From NCBI GenBank assembly GCA_016177775.1, contig JACOUQ010000028.1, forward strand, positions 1-41,304: a stretch of 41,304 nt of DNA, in the 5' to 3' direction. The notes under the pieces are model-generated. The model ran no database searches and was not told the DNA's origin. It saw nothing but the letters and a program-made list of their open reading frames with translations. A program made the translations under genes and the position numbers. Shown here in pieces: positions 26,130 through 36,270 of the stretch. This DNA comes from Geobacter sp. Lineage in GTDB: Bacteria > Desulfobacterota > Desulfuromonadia > Geobacterales > Geobacteraceae. Position 1 is the stretch's first letter; each line of letters begins with the position of its first letter.

Positions 26130-26813
26130 TCATCGTCCCCCGAAAATGGCCGACCCGACGCGAACCAGGGTCGCCCCCTCCTCTATCGCCACCTCAAAGT
26201 CCCCGGACATCCCCATGGACAATTCCCGCATCTCCACATTGGGAATGGCGAGGCTGTCGATCTCACGGGCAAGGCGGCTGAGCTCGCTGAAATAGGGGCG
26301 CGCAGCTTCCGGATCGTCAAAGAATGGCGGCATGGTCATGAGCCCCTTTATCCTCAGGTTGGGGAGCTTTGCCACATCCCTGACCAGGCTGAACACCCCC
26401 TCCGAGGAAGCGCCACACTTCGTCGCCTCGCAGGCAATATTGATCTGGATGAGAACATCGCAGGCCTTCCCAAGTCTCCCCCACTGCCTATCGATTTCCT
26501 GGGCCAGAGACAACCGATCCACGGAATGGATCATCGTGACAAGACCGGCGATGTATTTCACCTTGTTGCTCTGGAGCCCGCCGATGAAGTGCCACTCAAC
26601 GCACTCTTTTACCTCGGCTGCCTTGGCAGCAAGCTCCTGCACGTAGTTTTCGCCGAAGAGAACCTGCCCGGCCCGCGCCGCCTCGTCAATCATGGCAGCA
26701 GGCTTTGTCTTGGAGACCGCCACGAGGCGCACGGATGCCGGATCGCGACCAGCCCGCAGACAAGTGGCAGCAATCCTGTCATTGATGACTTTTAGATTGT
26801 CGGATATGGACAT
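26130..26813 (-). CDS. yggS: PLP homeostasis protein, YggS/PROSC family
   Basis: A 227-residue PLP-binding protein that buffers pyridoxal phosphate and affects amino-acid pools; it has no known catalytic reaction. The PLP lysine is in VRLVAVSKTKPA (near residue 36), and the family motifs FGENYVQE, WHFIGGLQSNK and GMSGDFEVAIEEGATLVRVG are all there. The start at 26813 has only a weak Shine-Dalgarno (ATGAG). It ends the cpoB-to-yggS run and is separated from maf by a large inverted repeat. Confidence 0.95.
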   Translation of the reverse strand: MSISDNLKVINDRIAATCLRAGRDPASVRLVAVSKTKPAAMIDEAARAGQVLFGENYVQELAAKAAEVKECVEWHFIGGLQSNKVKYIAGLVTMIHSVDRLSLAQEIDRQWGRLGKACDVLIQINIACEATKCGASSEGVFSLVRDVAKLPNLRIKGLMTMPPFFDDPEAARPYFSELSRLAREIDSLAIPNVEMRELSMGMSGDFEVAIEEGATLVRVGSAIFGGR

Positions 26814-26840
26814 AATTTTAAACTCATTCTCATTGCATGT

Positions 26841-26969
26841 ACGGAGAAAAGAAAGCTATAAATTGGACGCGGATCAAGGCGAAAAAGACGGATCAAGCAA
26901 CAAGGCTTTGGTTTAAATCCGCATTTTTCGCCTTGATCCGCGTCCAATAGCTTTTTGTTTATTCTCCGT
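26841..26969. repeat. Long imperfect inverted repeat between yggS and maf
   Basis: Left arm 26841-26886 and right arm 26924-26969 pair with a few bulges: both begin ACGGAGAA from outside and share TTGGACGCGGATCAAGGCG. The loop is about 37 bases. There is no coding frame; it has the look of a dispersed non-autonomous element. Confidence 0.75.
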
Positions 26970-26995
26970 ATCTCTGTGTCTCCGTGTTGAAAGGT

Positions 26996-27580
26996 TTACC
27001 CTATCGCCCCTATCGTGCGGAGCGCCACCACCACCTCGCACAGCGGCAGCCCCACCACGTTGGTGTATGACCCCTCTATCTTCTCCACCATGTAAGCGGC
27101 CCCACCCTGGATGGCATAGGCGCCCGCCTTGTCCATGGGACAGCCGGTAGCGATATAAGCCGTGATCTCTTCACCGCGCAGCGGCTTGAAGTACACTCGT
27201 GTGGACACAGCATTGGAGAGGAAGGCGTCCCGCGCCTTGTCATAGATGGCATAACCGGTGATCACCTCGTGAGGGATGCCGGAGAGTTTCCTGAGCATCC
27301 TCTCGGCATCGGCTTCGTCAACGGGCTTTCCCATGATTTCGCCATCGCTGAAAACCACGGTGTCGGCGCCTATGAAAAAATCACCCTCCACCCGAGAGGC
27401 CACCTCCACCGCCTTGTCCTTTGCGACCCTGGCGACGAAATCGACAGCCGGCTCTCCCGGAAAAGGCTCTTCGGGGATATGGGAAGCATGCACCTCGAAC
27501 AGGACGCCGGCAGACTCCAGAAGTTCCATCCTGCGAGGAGACGCGGATGCGAGAATGATCCTACGGTTCTTTCCGCTCAT
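26996..27580 (-). CDS. maf: Maf-type nucleoside triphosphate pyrophosphatase
   Basis: Hydrolyses dTTP/UTP and modified nucleotides to monophosphates, a house-cleaning role linked to cell division arrest. The 194-residue length is normal. The Maf loop IILASASPRRMELL opens the protein, and FIGADTVVF and GKPVDEADAERML follow in the right order. The ATG follows AAGGAGGGAGCGCG. The start lies within the end of the small membrane-protein gene (20-base overlap), so the two are coupled. The ITGYAIYD segment fits the YhdE subgroup. Confidence 0.95.
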   Translation of the reverse strand: MSGKNRRIILASASPRRMELLESAGVLFEVHASHIPEEPFPGEPAVDFVARVAKDKAVEVASRVEGDFFIGADTVVFSDGEIMGKPVDEADAERMLRKLSGIPHEVITGYAIYDKARDAFLSNAVSTRVYFKPLRGEEITAYIATGCPMDKAGAYAIQGGAAYMVEKIEGSYTNVVGLPLCEVVVALRTIGAIG

Positions 27581-27839
27581 CGCGCTCCCTCCTTATCCGT
27601 TCTTCATGGGCCTGCCGCAGTCTATCCTGATCCTCCCAGTGCTTCTTCCAGTCCTTTTTCTTGACGAAATAGAGAACCACCGCGCCGCCGACGATCATGA
27701 CTCCCCAGAAAATCTGGATCACCTTCCCGCTCATGATGCCGGAGACCAGGGAAAAGAGCCCCATGAGTAAGAGCAGCGCCTCCAGCGAAAAGAGCCTGCC
27801 GATAAGGGATATCTCCTGTTTTTCCTTGTCCTTGTCCAT
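27561..27839 (-). CDS. Small membrane protein of unknown function
   Basis: A 92-residue protein with two hydrophobic helices (ALLLLMGLFSLVSGIM and FWGVMIVGGAVVLYFV) followed by a strongly charged tail (KKDWKKHWEDQDRLRQAHEERIRRERDE). The ATG at 27839 overlaps the trmFO stop (TAATG) and is preceded by AAGGAGATATA, which lies inside the end of trmFO. Its own end overlaps the maf start. The tight coupling argues that it is real. I do not recognise the family; topology suggests a cytosolic C-terminal helix. Confidence 0.8.
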   Translation of the reverse strand: MDKDKEKQEISLIGRLFSLEALLLLMGLFSLVSGIMSGKVIQIFWGVMIVGGAVVLYFVKKKDWKKHWEDQDRLRQAHEERIRRERDERKEP

Positions 27840-29143
27840 TATATCTCCTTCAACCATTCCCCTAACTCAGCCAGCGCCCGCTCTGCCAGCTTTCCCCGCC
27901 GTTCCTTCTTCTTCACCCGGCCGGGGAGCTCGGGGAAAAGGCCGTAATTCACATTCATCGGCTGGAAGTGCCGGGCATCCGCATTGGTAATGTGCCCCAC
28001 CAGCGCGCCGAGCGCGGTCGTGAGCGGAGGCACGGTCAACTCGTCTCCCATGGCGAGCCGGGCGGCATTGATCCCAGCCAGAAACCCGCTGGCCGCCGAC
28101 TCCACGTATCCCTCCACACCGGTGATCTGGCCGGCAAAGAAGAGGCGCGGCTCCTGCTTCAGCTGGAACGAGGGGAGAAGAAGCCGCGGCGCATTGATAA
28201 AGGTGTTGCGGTGCATGGAGCCAAGACGGACGAACTCAGCGTTTTCCAGCCCCGGAATCATCCGGAAGATGCGGCGCTGCTCCGGCCAGGTCAGCTTGGT
28301 CTGAAACCCTACCAGATTATACATGCTGCCGGCCTGGTTTTCCATCCTGAGCTGCACCACGGCATAGGGCTCCGCACCCGCCCGGGGATCGACGAGCCCT
28401 ACCGGCTTCATGGGACCGAAGCGAAGCGTATCCTCCCCCCGCTCCGCCATCTCCTCGATCGGCATGCACCCCTCGAAGTGGACAACCTTCTCGAACTCCT
28501 TGGCCGGCACCTTCTCGGCCGCAAGGATGGCCGCCACGAAGGCGCGGTACTCCGCCTCGTTCATGGGACAGTTGATATAGTCATCCCCTTCCCCCTTGCC
28601 GTAGCGGGAAGCGCGAAAGGCCTTTGTCATGTCGATGGAATCGGTGGTGACGATGGGAGCAATGGCGTCGTAGAAGTAGAGGTACTCTCCGGTGAGCTTG
28701 CCTATGCTCTCGGCAAGGGGGCCGCTGGTCAGCGGTCCGGAGGCGATAACATCAATCCCTTCAGGAGGAATATCGCTCACCTCGTCCCGCACCAGCTCGA
28801 TCAAGGGGTGTGAGGTAATCTTCTCAGTGATATACGAGGAGAACAGCTCCCGGTCCACCGCCAGTGCCCCACCCGCCGGCACACGGGTGGCAAGGGCCGC
28901 CTCCATGAAGAGGGCGTCCGCTCGCCGCAGTTCTTCCTTGAGAAGCCCCACGGCATTCTCCAGCGACTCCCCCCTCAGGGAATTGGAACAGACCAACTCC
29001 GCAAGACCTTCAAGGTGGTGGGCCGGAGAGAATTTCTCCGGTTTCATTTCGTGGAGTGTGACGCAAACGCCGCGCTTAGCCGCCTGCCAGGCCGCTTCGC
29101 AGCCGGCGAGGCCTGCGCCGATGATTGTGATATGATCGGTCAT
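27839..29143 (-). CDS. trmFO: Folate-dependent tRNA (uracil-54-C5) methyltransferase
   Basis: Makes ribothymidine at tRNA position 54 using methylenetetrahydrofolate and FADH2. The 434-residue length is typical. The FAD-binding [14 protein letters not shown] opens the protein; the conserved cysteines lie in LVCSNSLR (residue 52) and [25 protein letters not shown] and the closing [12 protein letters not shown] are family hallmarks. The ribosome binding site is weak, and a terminator-like hairpin stands only 15 bases upstream. The neighbourhood topA-trmFO is common in many bacteria. Confidence 0.97.
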   Translation of the reverse strand: MTDHITIIGAGLAGCEAAWQAAKRGVCVTLHEMKPEKFSPAHHLEGLAELVCSNSLRGESLENAVGLLKEELRRADALFMEAALATRVPAGGALAVDRELFSSYITEKITSHPLIELVRDEVSDIPPEGIDVIASGPLTSGPLAESIGKLTGEYLYFYDAIAPIVTTDSIDMTKAFRASRYGKGEGDDYINCPMNEAEYRAFVAAILAAEKVPAKEFEKVVHFEGCMPIEEMAERGEDTLRFGPMKPVGLVDPRAGAEPYAVVQLRMENQAGSMYNLVGFQTKLTWPEQRRIFRMIPGLENAEFVRLGSMHRNTFINAPRLLLPSFQLKQEPRLFFAGQITGVEGYVESAASGFLAGINAARLAMGDELTVPPLTTALGALVGHITNADARHFQPMNVNYGLFPELPGRVKKKERRGKLAERALAELGEWLKEI

Positions 29144-29157
29144 AGCTTGCTCTCTTA

Positions 29158-29187
29158 CAAAAAAAGCGGGATATCAATAGTCCCGCC
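29158..29187 (-). terminator. Terminator or attenuator between topA and trmFO
   Basis: On the minus strand GCGGGA (29187-29182 complement) pairs with TCCCGC (29172-29167) around a 9-base loop, followed by seven T. It ends 15 bases before the trmFO ATG. An outer pairing of TCTCTTAC (29207-29200) with GTAAGAGA (29158-29151) encloses it. Confidence 0.8.
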
Positions 29188-29248
29188 CCTCTTGAGGAGT
29201 AAGAGAAGAGGAATTTACCTCTACCTCGTTCCTGTATCATGAATTCAT

Positions 29249-31534
<2,286 letters not shown>

Positions 31535-31550
31535 CGGTTCACCTTATAAA

Positions 31551-31621
31551 AAAGTTTCAGGTTCAGGTTCCAAGTTTCAGGCAGTCAACTTATAAACTTG
31601 AAACTTGCAAATTGAAACCTG
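31551..31621 (-). repeat. Degenerate 7-bp TGAAACN-type repeats between dprA and topA
   Basis: GTTTCAG, GTTCAG, GTTCCAA and GTTTCAG follow each other near 31556-31580, and the inverted form TTGAAAC, TTGCAAA, TTGAAAC lies at about 31597-31618. The halves can pair into a hairpin that would sit between the dprA stop and the topA start. Confidence 0.6.
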
Positions 31622-31623
31622 CT

Positions 31624-32703
31624 CTAAGAGATAATGAAATACTTGCCAGGGAGTTGCTGTACTGCCCCTTTCAATTCCAGGCGGAGTAAAATAGCCGAAA
31701 CGTCTCCTGCTGTCAAGGCGCTTTTCGCCGTGATTTCGTCGATATGGAGCGGAGTTGCAGCCAGTTGGCGATGCACCTTCTCCTCGTCAGGCGAAAGATC
31801 GAACCGTCGCTCGGGGGGAGTAACGGGAATCGGCGTAGCGCATCCGGGTAGCTCATCCAGAATGTCCTGCACGCTGGAGATCAGCTTGGCCCCCTGCTTT
31901 ATCAGCTGATTGGTCCCCTGGCTGGCACCGGAGTCGATGTTGCCGGGGACTGCAAAGACATCGCGTCCCTGCTCAAGCGCCATTTGAGCGGTTATGAGCG
32001 AACCGCTCTGCAAGGCGGCCTCCACGACCAGCACCCCATTCGACAGCCCACTGATGATCCGGTTGCGACGGGGGAAATTTTCCGCCAGCGGCAGAGTGCC
32101 CATGGGGAATTCGGAAATCAGCGCCCCATTGGCAATGACCTGTTCGAACAAAGGGCGGTTTTCCGGTGGATAGACCAGGTCGATCCCGCAACCCAGAACG
32201 CCCAGGGTCCGTCCGCCTCCCGCCAGCGCCCCTTTGTGTGCTGTGGTATCAATGCCGCGTGCCATGCCGGAAACAATGGTTATACCGCAACCGGCGAGTT
32301 CTTTCGACAGGCGTTCCGTGGTCATTCGCCCATAGGTGGAGGCCCGGCGCGAGCCAACCACTGCCACGGCCACTTCGTCTTCCGCCAGACTCCCCTTGAC
32401 GTAGAGAAACGGCGGAGGGTCCGGAATCTCCCGTAGCAGCCGTGGGTAGCGGGGATCCAGCCAGGTGACGATCTCGACCCGGTGACGCTCCACCGCCGCA
32501 CATTCACGCGCGACAGCCTGACGGCAATCAAACGTTTTGATCGACTCTGCCGCGACTTCGCCCACGCCATGAACCGAATTGAGTTCCGTCCTTGAGGCCG
32601 CGAAAACCGCACGAGGGGACCCGAACCGCTCCAGGAGCCGCCGGAACGTCACGTTTCCCACATTGGGGACAGACTTCAATGCAAACCAGTGATAGTGCTC
32701 CAT
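31624..32703 (-). CDS. dprA: DNA processing protein A (transformation/recombination mediator)
   Basis: Binds incoming single-stranded DNA and loads RecA in natural transformation; found also in species not known to be competent. The 359-residue product begins MEHYHWFALKSVPNVGN at 32703; the longer frame upstream overlaps the LysM gene and is rejected. An N-terminal helix-hairpin-helix (GVGEVAAESI) is followed by the Rossmann-like DprA core (VAVVGSRRAS, GMARGIDTTAHKGAL, AVPGNI) and a C-terminal winged-helix. GGAG precedes the start by only about five bases. A terminator-like hairpin separates it from the LysM gene. Confidence 0.95.
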   Translation of the reverse strand: MEHYHWFALKSVPNVGNVTFRRLLERFGSPRAVFAASRTELNSVHGVGEVAAESIKTFDCRQAVARECAAVERHRVEIVTWLDPRYPRLLREIPDPPPFLYVKGSLAEDEVAVAVVGSRRASTYGRMTTERLSKELAGCGITIVSGMARGIDTTAHKGALAGGGRTLGVLGCGIDLVYPPENRPLFEQVIANGALISEFPMGTLPLAENFPRRNRIISGLSNGVLVVEAALQSGSLITAQMALEQGRDVFAVPGNIDSGASQGTNQLIKQGAKLISSVQDILDELPGCATPIPVTPPERRFDLSPDEEKVHRQLAATPLHIDEITAKSALTAGDVSAILLRLELKGAVQQLPGKYFIIS

Positions 32704-32716
32704 TGGCTCCGCTAAT

Positions 32717-32749
32717 GAAGAAAGGGGACCGGAATCGCTACCGGCCCCC
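32717..32749 (-). terminator. Terminator of the LysM gene, just ahead of dprA
   Basis: GGGG-A-CCGG (32724-32732) pairs with CCGG-C-CCCC (32741-32749) around TAGCGATT-type loop sequence, with TTTCTTC after it on the leftward strand. It ends about 15 bases before the dprA start, so dprA may depend on read-through. Confidence 0.7.
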
Positions 32750-32758
32750 CTTCCTCGG

Positions 32759-33757
32759 CTACTTGAGTGCCTTAACCTCGACGCGGTCGCCGCGGTATAT
32801 GGTTTCGACACTTTTGATAATAAGCGCCGTCGACGTGGAATCAAGAACTTCGGTGATGACCACTGCGCCGAAGACTTCCACCGGCAGCGTCTCCACAGGG
32901 CGCTCGCCGTAAAGTTTCTCCGGCTTGACATCGCGAATCACGTACAGGAGGTTCCCTTCCTCGATTCCATCCTTCTTGCCGAGGTCTATATAAATCATGT
33001 CCCCTTCGCCGGCCACTTGACTCCCGGTCTGGGTCTCCACGATAACTCCCCTGAGATCGCGGATGGCTGATTTAAGAGACACTTCGCGTCTTCTGTCGCG
33101 ATACGGAAGAAGAAAGGATCCTGCCTCCACTTCTTTGTATGACTTGTCGATCATCGCCCGCGATGCGTGATCTTCAACCTGGATCAACCTGAGTGAACCA
33201 AGAGGCTCTATCTTGTAACCCAGGGTGACATTGGTCACCGGATGTGCCACCTGCTTCGCTTCCTTGTAAATGGAATAGCGATCCCCCTCCTTGGCCCCCT
33301 GAAGGCGACCGATGTCGGTATCCACCTTGTCCCCTGCCCCGACTATGACCCTGTCACGGTTGGTAGCGATTATATAACCTGACGGAACGGGCTTCTTCTC
33401 GACGAGAAATCCTTCCGCGCCTGAAACGACAAACGACATGGCCGGCACCAGTTCGTCCCCCATTTTTGCGGCTATGGCCGCCTGTTCGGAACCCGGTTCG
33501 ATCACGATCCGGTCAGGGTATATCTTCGCCTTCTGTCCCGGAAAGATGAAATGGGGGTTTGAGATGTCCGGATTACGGGCCCAGAGGTTTGGCCAATAAT
33601 TGGGGTCATTGAGATAACGCCGGGAAAGACCCCACAGGGTATCTCCCTTCTGGATCACATAAGTGGTAGATTGCTCCTGCTCCTCCCCCTTGGCTGCCGG
33701 TGTAATTACGACAAAAATAGCGATCAATAACATCAGGCATGCAAATGATCTTTTCAT
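32759..33757 (-). CDS. Secreted LysM-domain protein
   Basis: A 332-residue exported protein that should bind peptidoglycan. A signal peptide (FACLMLLIAIFVVITPAAKG) is followed by a LysM unit, TTYVIQKGDTLWGLSRRYL, with the WPNLWARNPDISNP form seen in deltaproteobacterial envelope proteins. The rest, about 230 residues, is a beta-rich region with repeated RLIQVEDHASRAMI-like and DTDIGRLQGAKEGDRYS-like stretches; I do not recognise it. The ATG overlaps the cpoB stop (ATGA), so the two are coupled. It probably works with the Tol-Pal/peptidoglycan machinery, judging by its neighbour. Confidence 0.9.
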   Translation of the reverse strand: MKRSFACLMLLIAIFVVITPAAKGEEQEQSTTYVIQKGDTLWGLSRRYLNDPNYWPNLWARNPDISNPHFIFPGQKAKIYPDRIVIEPGSEQAAIAAKMGDELVPAMSFVVSGAEGFLVEKKPVPSGYIIATNRDRVIVGAGDKVDTDIGRLQGAKEGDRYSIYKEAKQVAHPVTNVTLGYKIEPLGSLRLIQVEDHASRAMIDKSYKEVEAGSFLLPYRDRRREVSLKSAIRDLRGVIVETQTGSQVAGEGDMIYIDLGKKDGIEEGNLLYVIRDVKPEKLYGERPVETLPVEVFGAVVITEVLDSTSTALIIKSVETIYRGDRVEVKALK

Positions 33758-34521
33758 ATCCCGCCTCTTTGTAGATGATTGAACTTCGGGTCCCTAAGCC
33801 GTTCCCTGGCTTTATCCGCCGCCTGGCTCTTGGGGAATTTCTGCACCAGTTCATCCATGGTGGTTTTTGCCTTGTCGTGCTCCTTCATACTGATATGGCT
33901 GAAACCGACCTTAAGCATTGCATCCGGGACCTTTGCGCTCCTCGGATAGGAATCGACAACCTTCCTGAAGGCCTCCAATGCTCTGGCATATTCCTTCTGG
34001 GTGTAAAGACACTCCCCTATCCAATACTGGGCATTGGCAGCATACTCACTGTCAGGGTAGCTCCTGATGAATTCGTTGAATGCGTCGATCGCCCCGTTGT
34101 AATTGCTCTTGCTGTAAATGCCGAAGGCCTGCAGATAGGCATCCGAAGCTCCCTTCTCCTTGCTGTCCCCCTTGCTTTCCGCATCGACGTTGACCACCTC
34201 TATCTTGGCGGGAGGCTCGGCGGGGTTGTTTTCGCCTCCTATTTTCTGGGATTCGATGACTGGCGGCGCAACCTTTGCCACCTGAGCATCCCTGATCTCG
34301 TTCAAGGCGACATCAATTTCTTTAAGTTTTACCTCGGCGCTTCGTGACTGCGCTTCCAGTTCGGAAAGACGGGAGTTGAGGGTCTGGTTCCCCTTTGCCA
34401 ACTGCTCCAGCCGAAGATCCATCTCGGCCTGCCGCTCAATGATGAGGTCATACCGGGCGCAACCGGCAACAGTAACCCAAAAAGCCATTCCAAAGCCCGC
34501 GAAAAGGCGCGGTAAACGCAT
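33754..34521 (-). CDS. cpoB: Tol-Pal system coordinator CpoB/YbgF, lipoprotein
   Basis: Coordinates outer-membrane constriction with peptidoglycan synthesis in the Tol-Pal system. The 255-residue precursor has a lipobox (VTVAGC, cysteine 21), a coiled-coil segment (about 25-75, RQAEMDLRLEQLAKGNQTLNSRL start) and three TPR units in the C-terminal 120 residues (AYLQAFGIYSKSNYNGAIDAF, YWIGECLYTQKEYARALEAF). The start at 34521 follows GGAGGAAGGGATT. Unusually it carries a lipobox rather than a plain signal peptide. No tolQRAB or pal gene is in the window. Confidence 0.9.
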   Translation of the reverse strand: MRLPRLFAGFGMAFWVTVAGCARYDLIIERQAEMDLRLEQLAKGNQTLNSRLSELEAQSRSAEVKLKEIDVALNEIRDAQVAKVAPPVIESQKIGGENNPAEPPAKIEVVNVDAESKGDSKEKGASDAYLQAFGIYSKSNYNGAIDAFNEFIRSYPDSEYAANAQYWIGECLYTQKEYARALEAFRKVVDSYPRSAKVPDAMLKVGFSHISMKEHDKAKTTMDELVQKFPKSQAADKARERLRDPKFNHLQRGGI

Positions 34522-34550
34522 AATCCCTTCCTCCATGCGGAATTTACACA

Positions 34551-34579
34551 AAATTAAAGCCTTTTACCACCTTTGTCAA
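34551..34579 (-). promoter_or_regulatory. Sigma70-type promoter of the cpoB operon
   Basis: On the minus strand a perfect TTGACA (34579-34574), a 17-base spacer and TAATTT (34556-34551). Transcription would start near 34545, giving a leader of about 24 bases before cpoB. Confidence 0.75.
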
Positions 34580-34646
34580 GTGCGAAGCATCCTTTTGCTG
34601 TTTAACTTCATGGGGTGATGTGCTAGCATGTACGGCACTGATAACT

Positions 34647-35897
34647 ATGCGCCATCACGCCGGAATTGACAATATACCCCCGCTTCCGAAAAGACCGGAA
34701 CTCCTTGCCCCCGCAGGAAACATGGAGAAGCTCCGCATTGCCGTCCATTACGGAGCCGATGCGGTCTATCTGGGAGGTGAGGGGTTCAGCCTTCGCAATC
34801 TTGCCGGGAATTTCACCCTCGACGAACTTGCCGAGGCGGTTGCCTACTCCCATGCCCATGGGGTGAAGGTCTATCTCACTATAAACAGTTATCCGGCAAA
34901 CCCCGAACTGCAAGCACTGAATGACTATTTGCTGAGTATTGCGCAAATTTCTTTCGATGCTTATATAGTTGCCGATCCGGGGGTCCTCGACATGGTCCGC
35001 GAGATATCGCCGGACCGGGACATCCATCTCTCCACGCAAGCTAATACAGTAAACTGGCGAAGTGTCATTTTCTGGGAAAAGCAGGGGATCAAAAGGGTCA
35101 ATATGGCGCGGGAGATGTCCCTGGAAGAAATGCGGGAAACCCGTGCCCGCACTTCCGTTGAACTGGAGACGTTCGCGCACGGCGCCATGTGCATCTCCTA
35201 CTCCGGCCGCTGCCTTCTCTCCAGCGTGATGTCCGGACGAAACGCCAACCGCGGCGAATGCACTCATCCATGCCGCTGGAACTATGCCCTGGTTGAGGAA
35301 ACCAGGCCAGGCGTGTATTATCCGGTCATCGAAGAAGACGGCGGGACCTTCATATTCAACTCCAAGGACCTCTGCCTGCTGCCGCACCTGCCGGAGCTGA
35401 TAGGGTCGGGGATCGACTCGCTGAAGATAGAAGGGAGAATGAAGGGGATATATTATCTTGCATCAGTGGTGCAGGTCTATCGCGCTGCCATAGACCGGTA
35501 CTGCCAGGACCCCGCTTCATATGAAATGGACCCGTCCTGGATGGAGGAACTCTGCAAGATCAGCCACCGCGGCTACACCACCGGCTTCCTCCTCGGCCCT
35601 CCCCGCGACCTTGACCACCAGTATGACGCCCGCTACATCCGGACCCACGAGTTCGTCGGCATCGTCGAGGGAGCCGGAACAGGCTGCAAGGCTGTGATCG
35701 GGGTGCGTAACCGTTTGGAAGCAGGCGATACCGTTGAGGTTATCAGCCGGAGCAGTGCGGTCCGCGCCTTCACTATCATGGAAATGTCAACTCCGGACGG
35801 AATGCTCTTGACCGCCGCCAATCCCAACCAGAAAATCATGCTTGATCCGCCATTTCCGCTGGCCCCCTTCGACATCCTCAGGAAAACAAAAGCCTGA
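34647..35897 (+). CDS. Peptidase U32 family protein (tRNA hydroxylation type, TrhP/YegQ-like)
   Basis: A 416-residue U32-family protein. The N-terminus PELLAPAGNMEKLRIAV with AVHYGADAVYLGG and the cysteine region SYSGRCLLSSVMSGRNANRGECTHPCRW are the U32 hallmarks; the cysteines likely bind iron-sulfur. Members of this length include TrhP, which makes 5-hydroxyuridine in tRNA, and RlhA, which modifies 23S rRNA; TrhP fits best, though substrate cannot be fixed here. The start is uncertain: the ATG at 34647 has no clear Shine-Dalgarno, and a GTG at 34620 has GGGGTGAT just before it. It is divergent from cpoB. Confidence 0.85.
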   Translation: MRHHAGIDNIPPLPKRPELLAPAGNMEKLRIAVHYGADAVYLGGEGFSLRNLAGNFTLDELAEAVAYSHAHGVKVYLTINSYPANPELQALNDYLLSIAQISFDAYIVADPGVLDMVREISPDRDIHLSTQANTVNWRSVIFWEKQGIKRVNMAREMSLEEMRETRARTSVELETFAHGAMCISYSGRCLLSSVMSGRNANRGECTHPCRWNYALVEETRPGVYYPVIEEDGGTFIFNSKDLCLLPHLPELIGSGIDSLKIEGRMKGIYYLASVVQVYRAAIDRYCQDPASYEMDPSWMEELCKISHRGYTTGFLLGPPRDLDHQYDARYIRTHEFVGIVEGAGTGCKAVIGVRNRLEAGDTVEVISRSSAVRAFTIMEMSTPDGMLLTAANPNQKIMLDPPFPLAPFDILRKTKA

Positions 35898-35997
35898 GGC
35901 ATCTCCACACAACCAGCTGTAATCAGTACACATTAAACAAAGTTATTGATTAATTAGCTCAGCTAATGTATTAATTGATTTTTTGCTCGGAAACTGC

Positions 35998-36270
35998 ATG
36001 CACGAAATAACCAGATTCATCAGATTGAAACCGGACGATATCGCCTATTTCAAGTTCATAGTCGAAAGTTACGACGGGCTTGCCTCCTTAACGACCATAG
36101 ACAGAAAAATCGGTGTCGTGGCACTCTGTTATCCAGCCTCGCTAGCCAGCGAGATGAACAGTCTGCTGTCAGGGCTTTCCTCCGAGATTGCCTTTGCCGA
36201 ATGCCGTCCCGCTTCCGAATGTGACCCCTCCTCGATTTTCCGCTTGGACATGGAGAACTGCCGTGCTTGA
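35998..36270 (+). CDS. DUF4911-like small protein
   Basis: A 90-residue protein (HEITRFIRLKPDDIAYFKFI) that resembles the short DUF4911 proteins found next to tldD or U32 genes in Geobacter-type genomes. It has an alpha/beta composition, no signal or membrane segment. I use the ATG at 35998; a TTG 15 bases earlier is an alternative. Its end overlaps the tldD start by 8 bases, which supports expression. Function unknown. Confidence 0.75.
   Translation: MHEITRFIRLKPDDIAYFKFIVESYDGLASLTTIDRKIGVVALCYPASLASEMNSLLSGLSSEIAFAECRPASECDPSSIFRLDMENCRA

Noticed and set aside
32704..32931. Longer dprA reading frame starting at 32931
   Set aside because: The extra residues overlap the LysM gene and its terminator and are basic shadow sequence; the ATG at 32703 begins a normal DprA.
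35953..35967. Palindrome ATTAGCTCAGCTAAT before the DUF4911-like gene
   Set aside because: It could be an operator or a weak hairpin, but no promoter or second copy supports a function.
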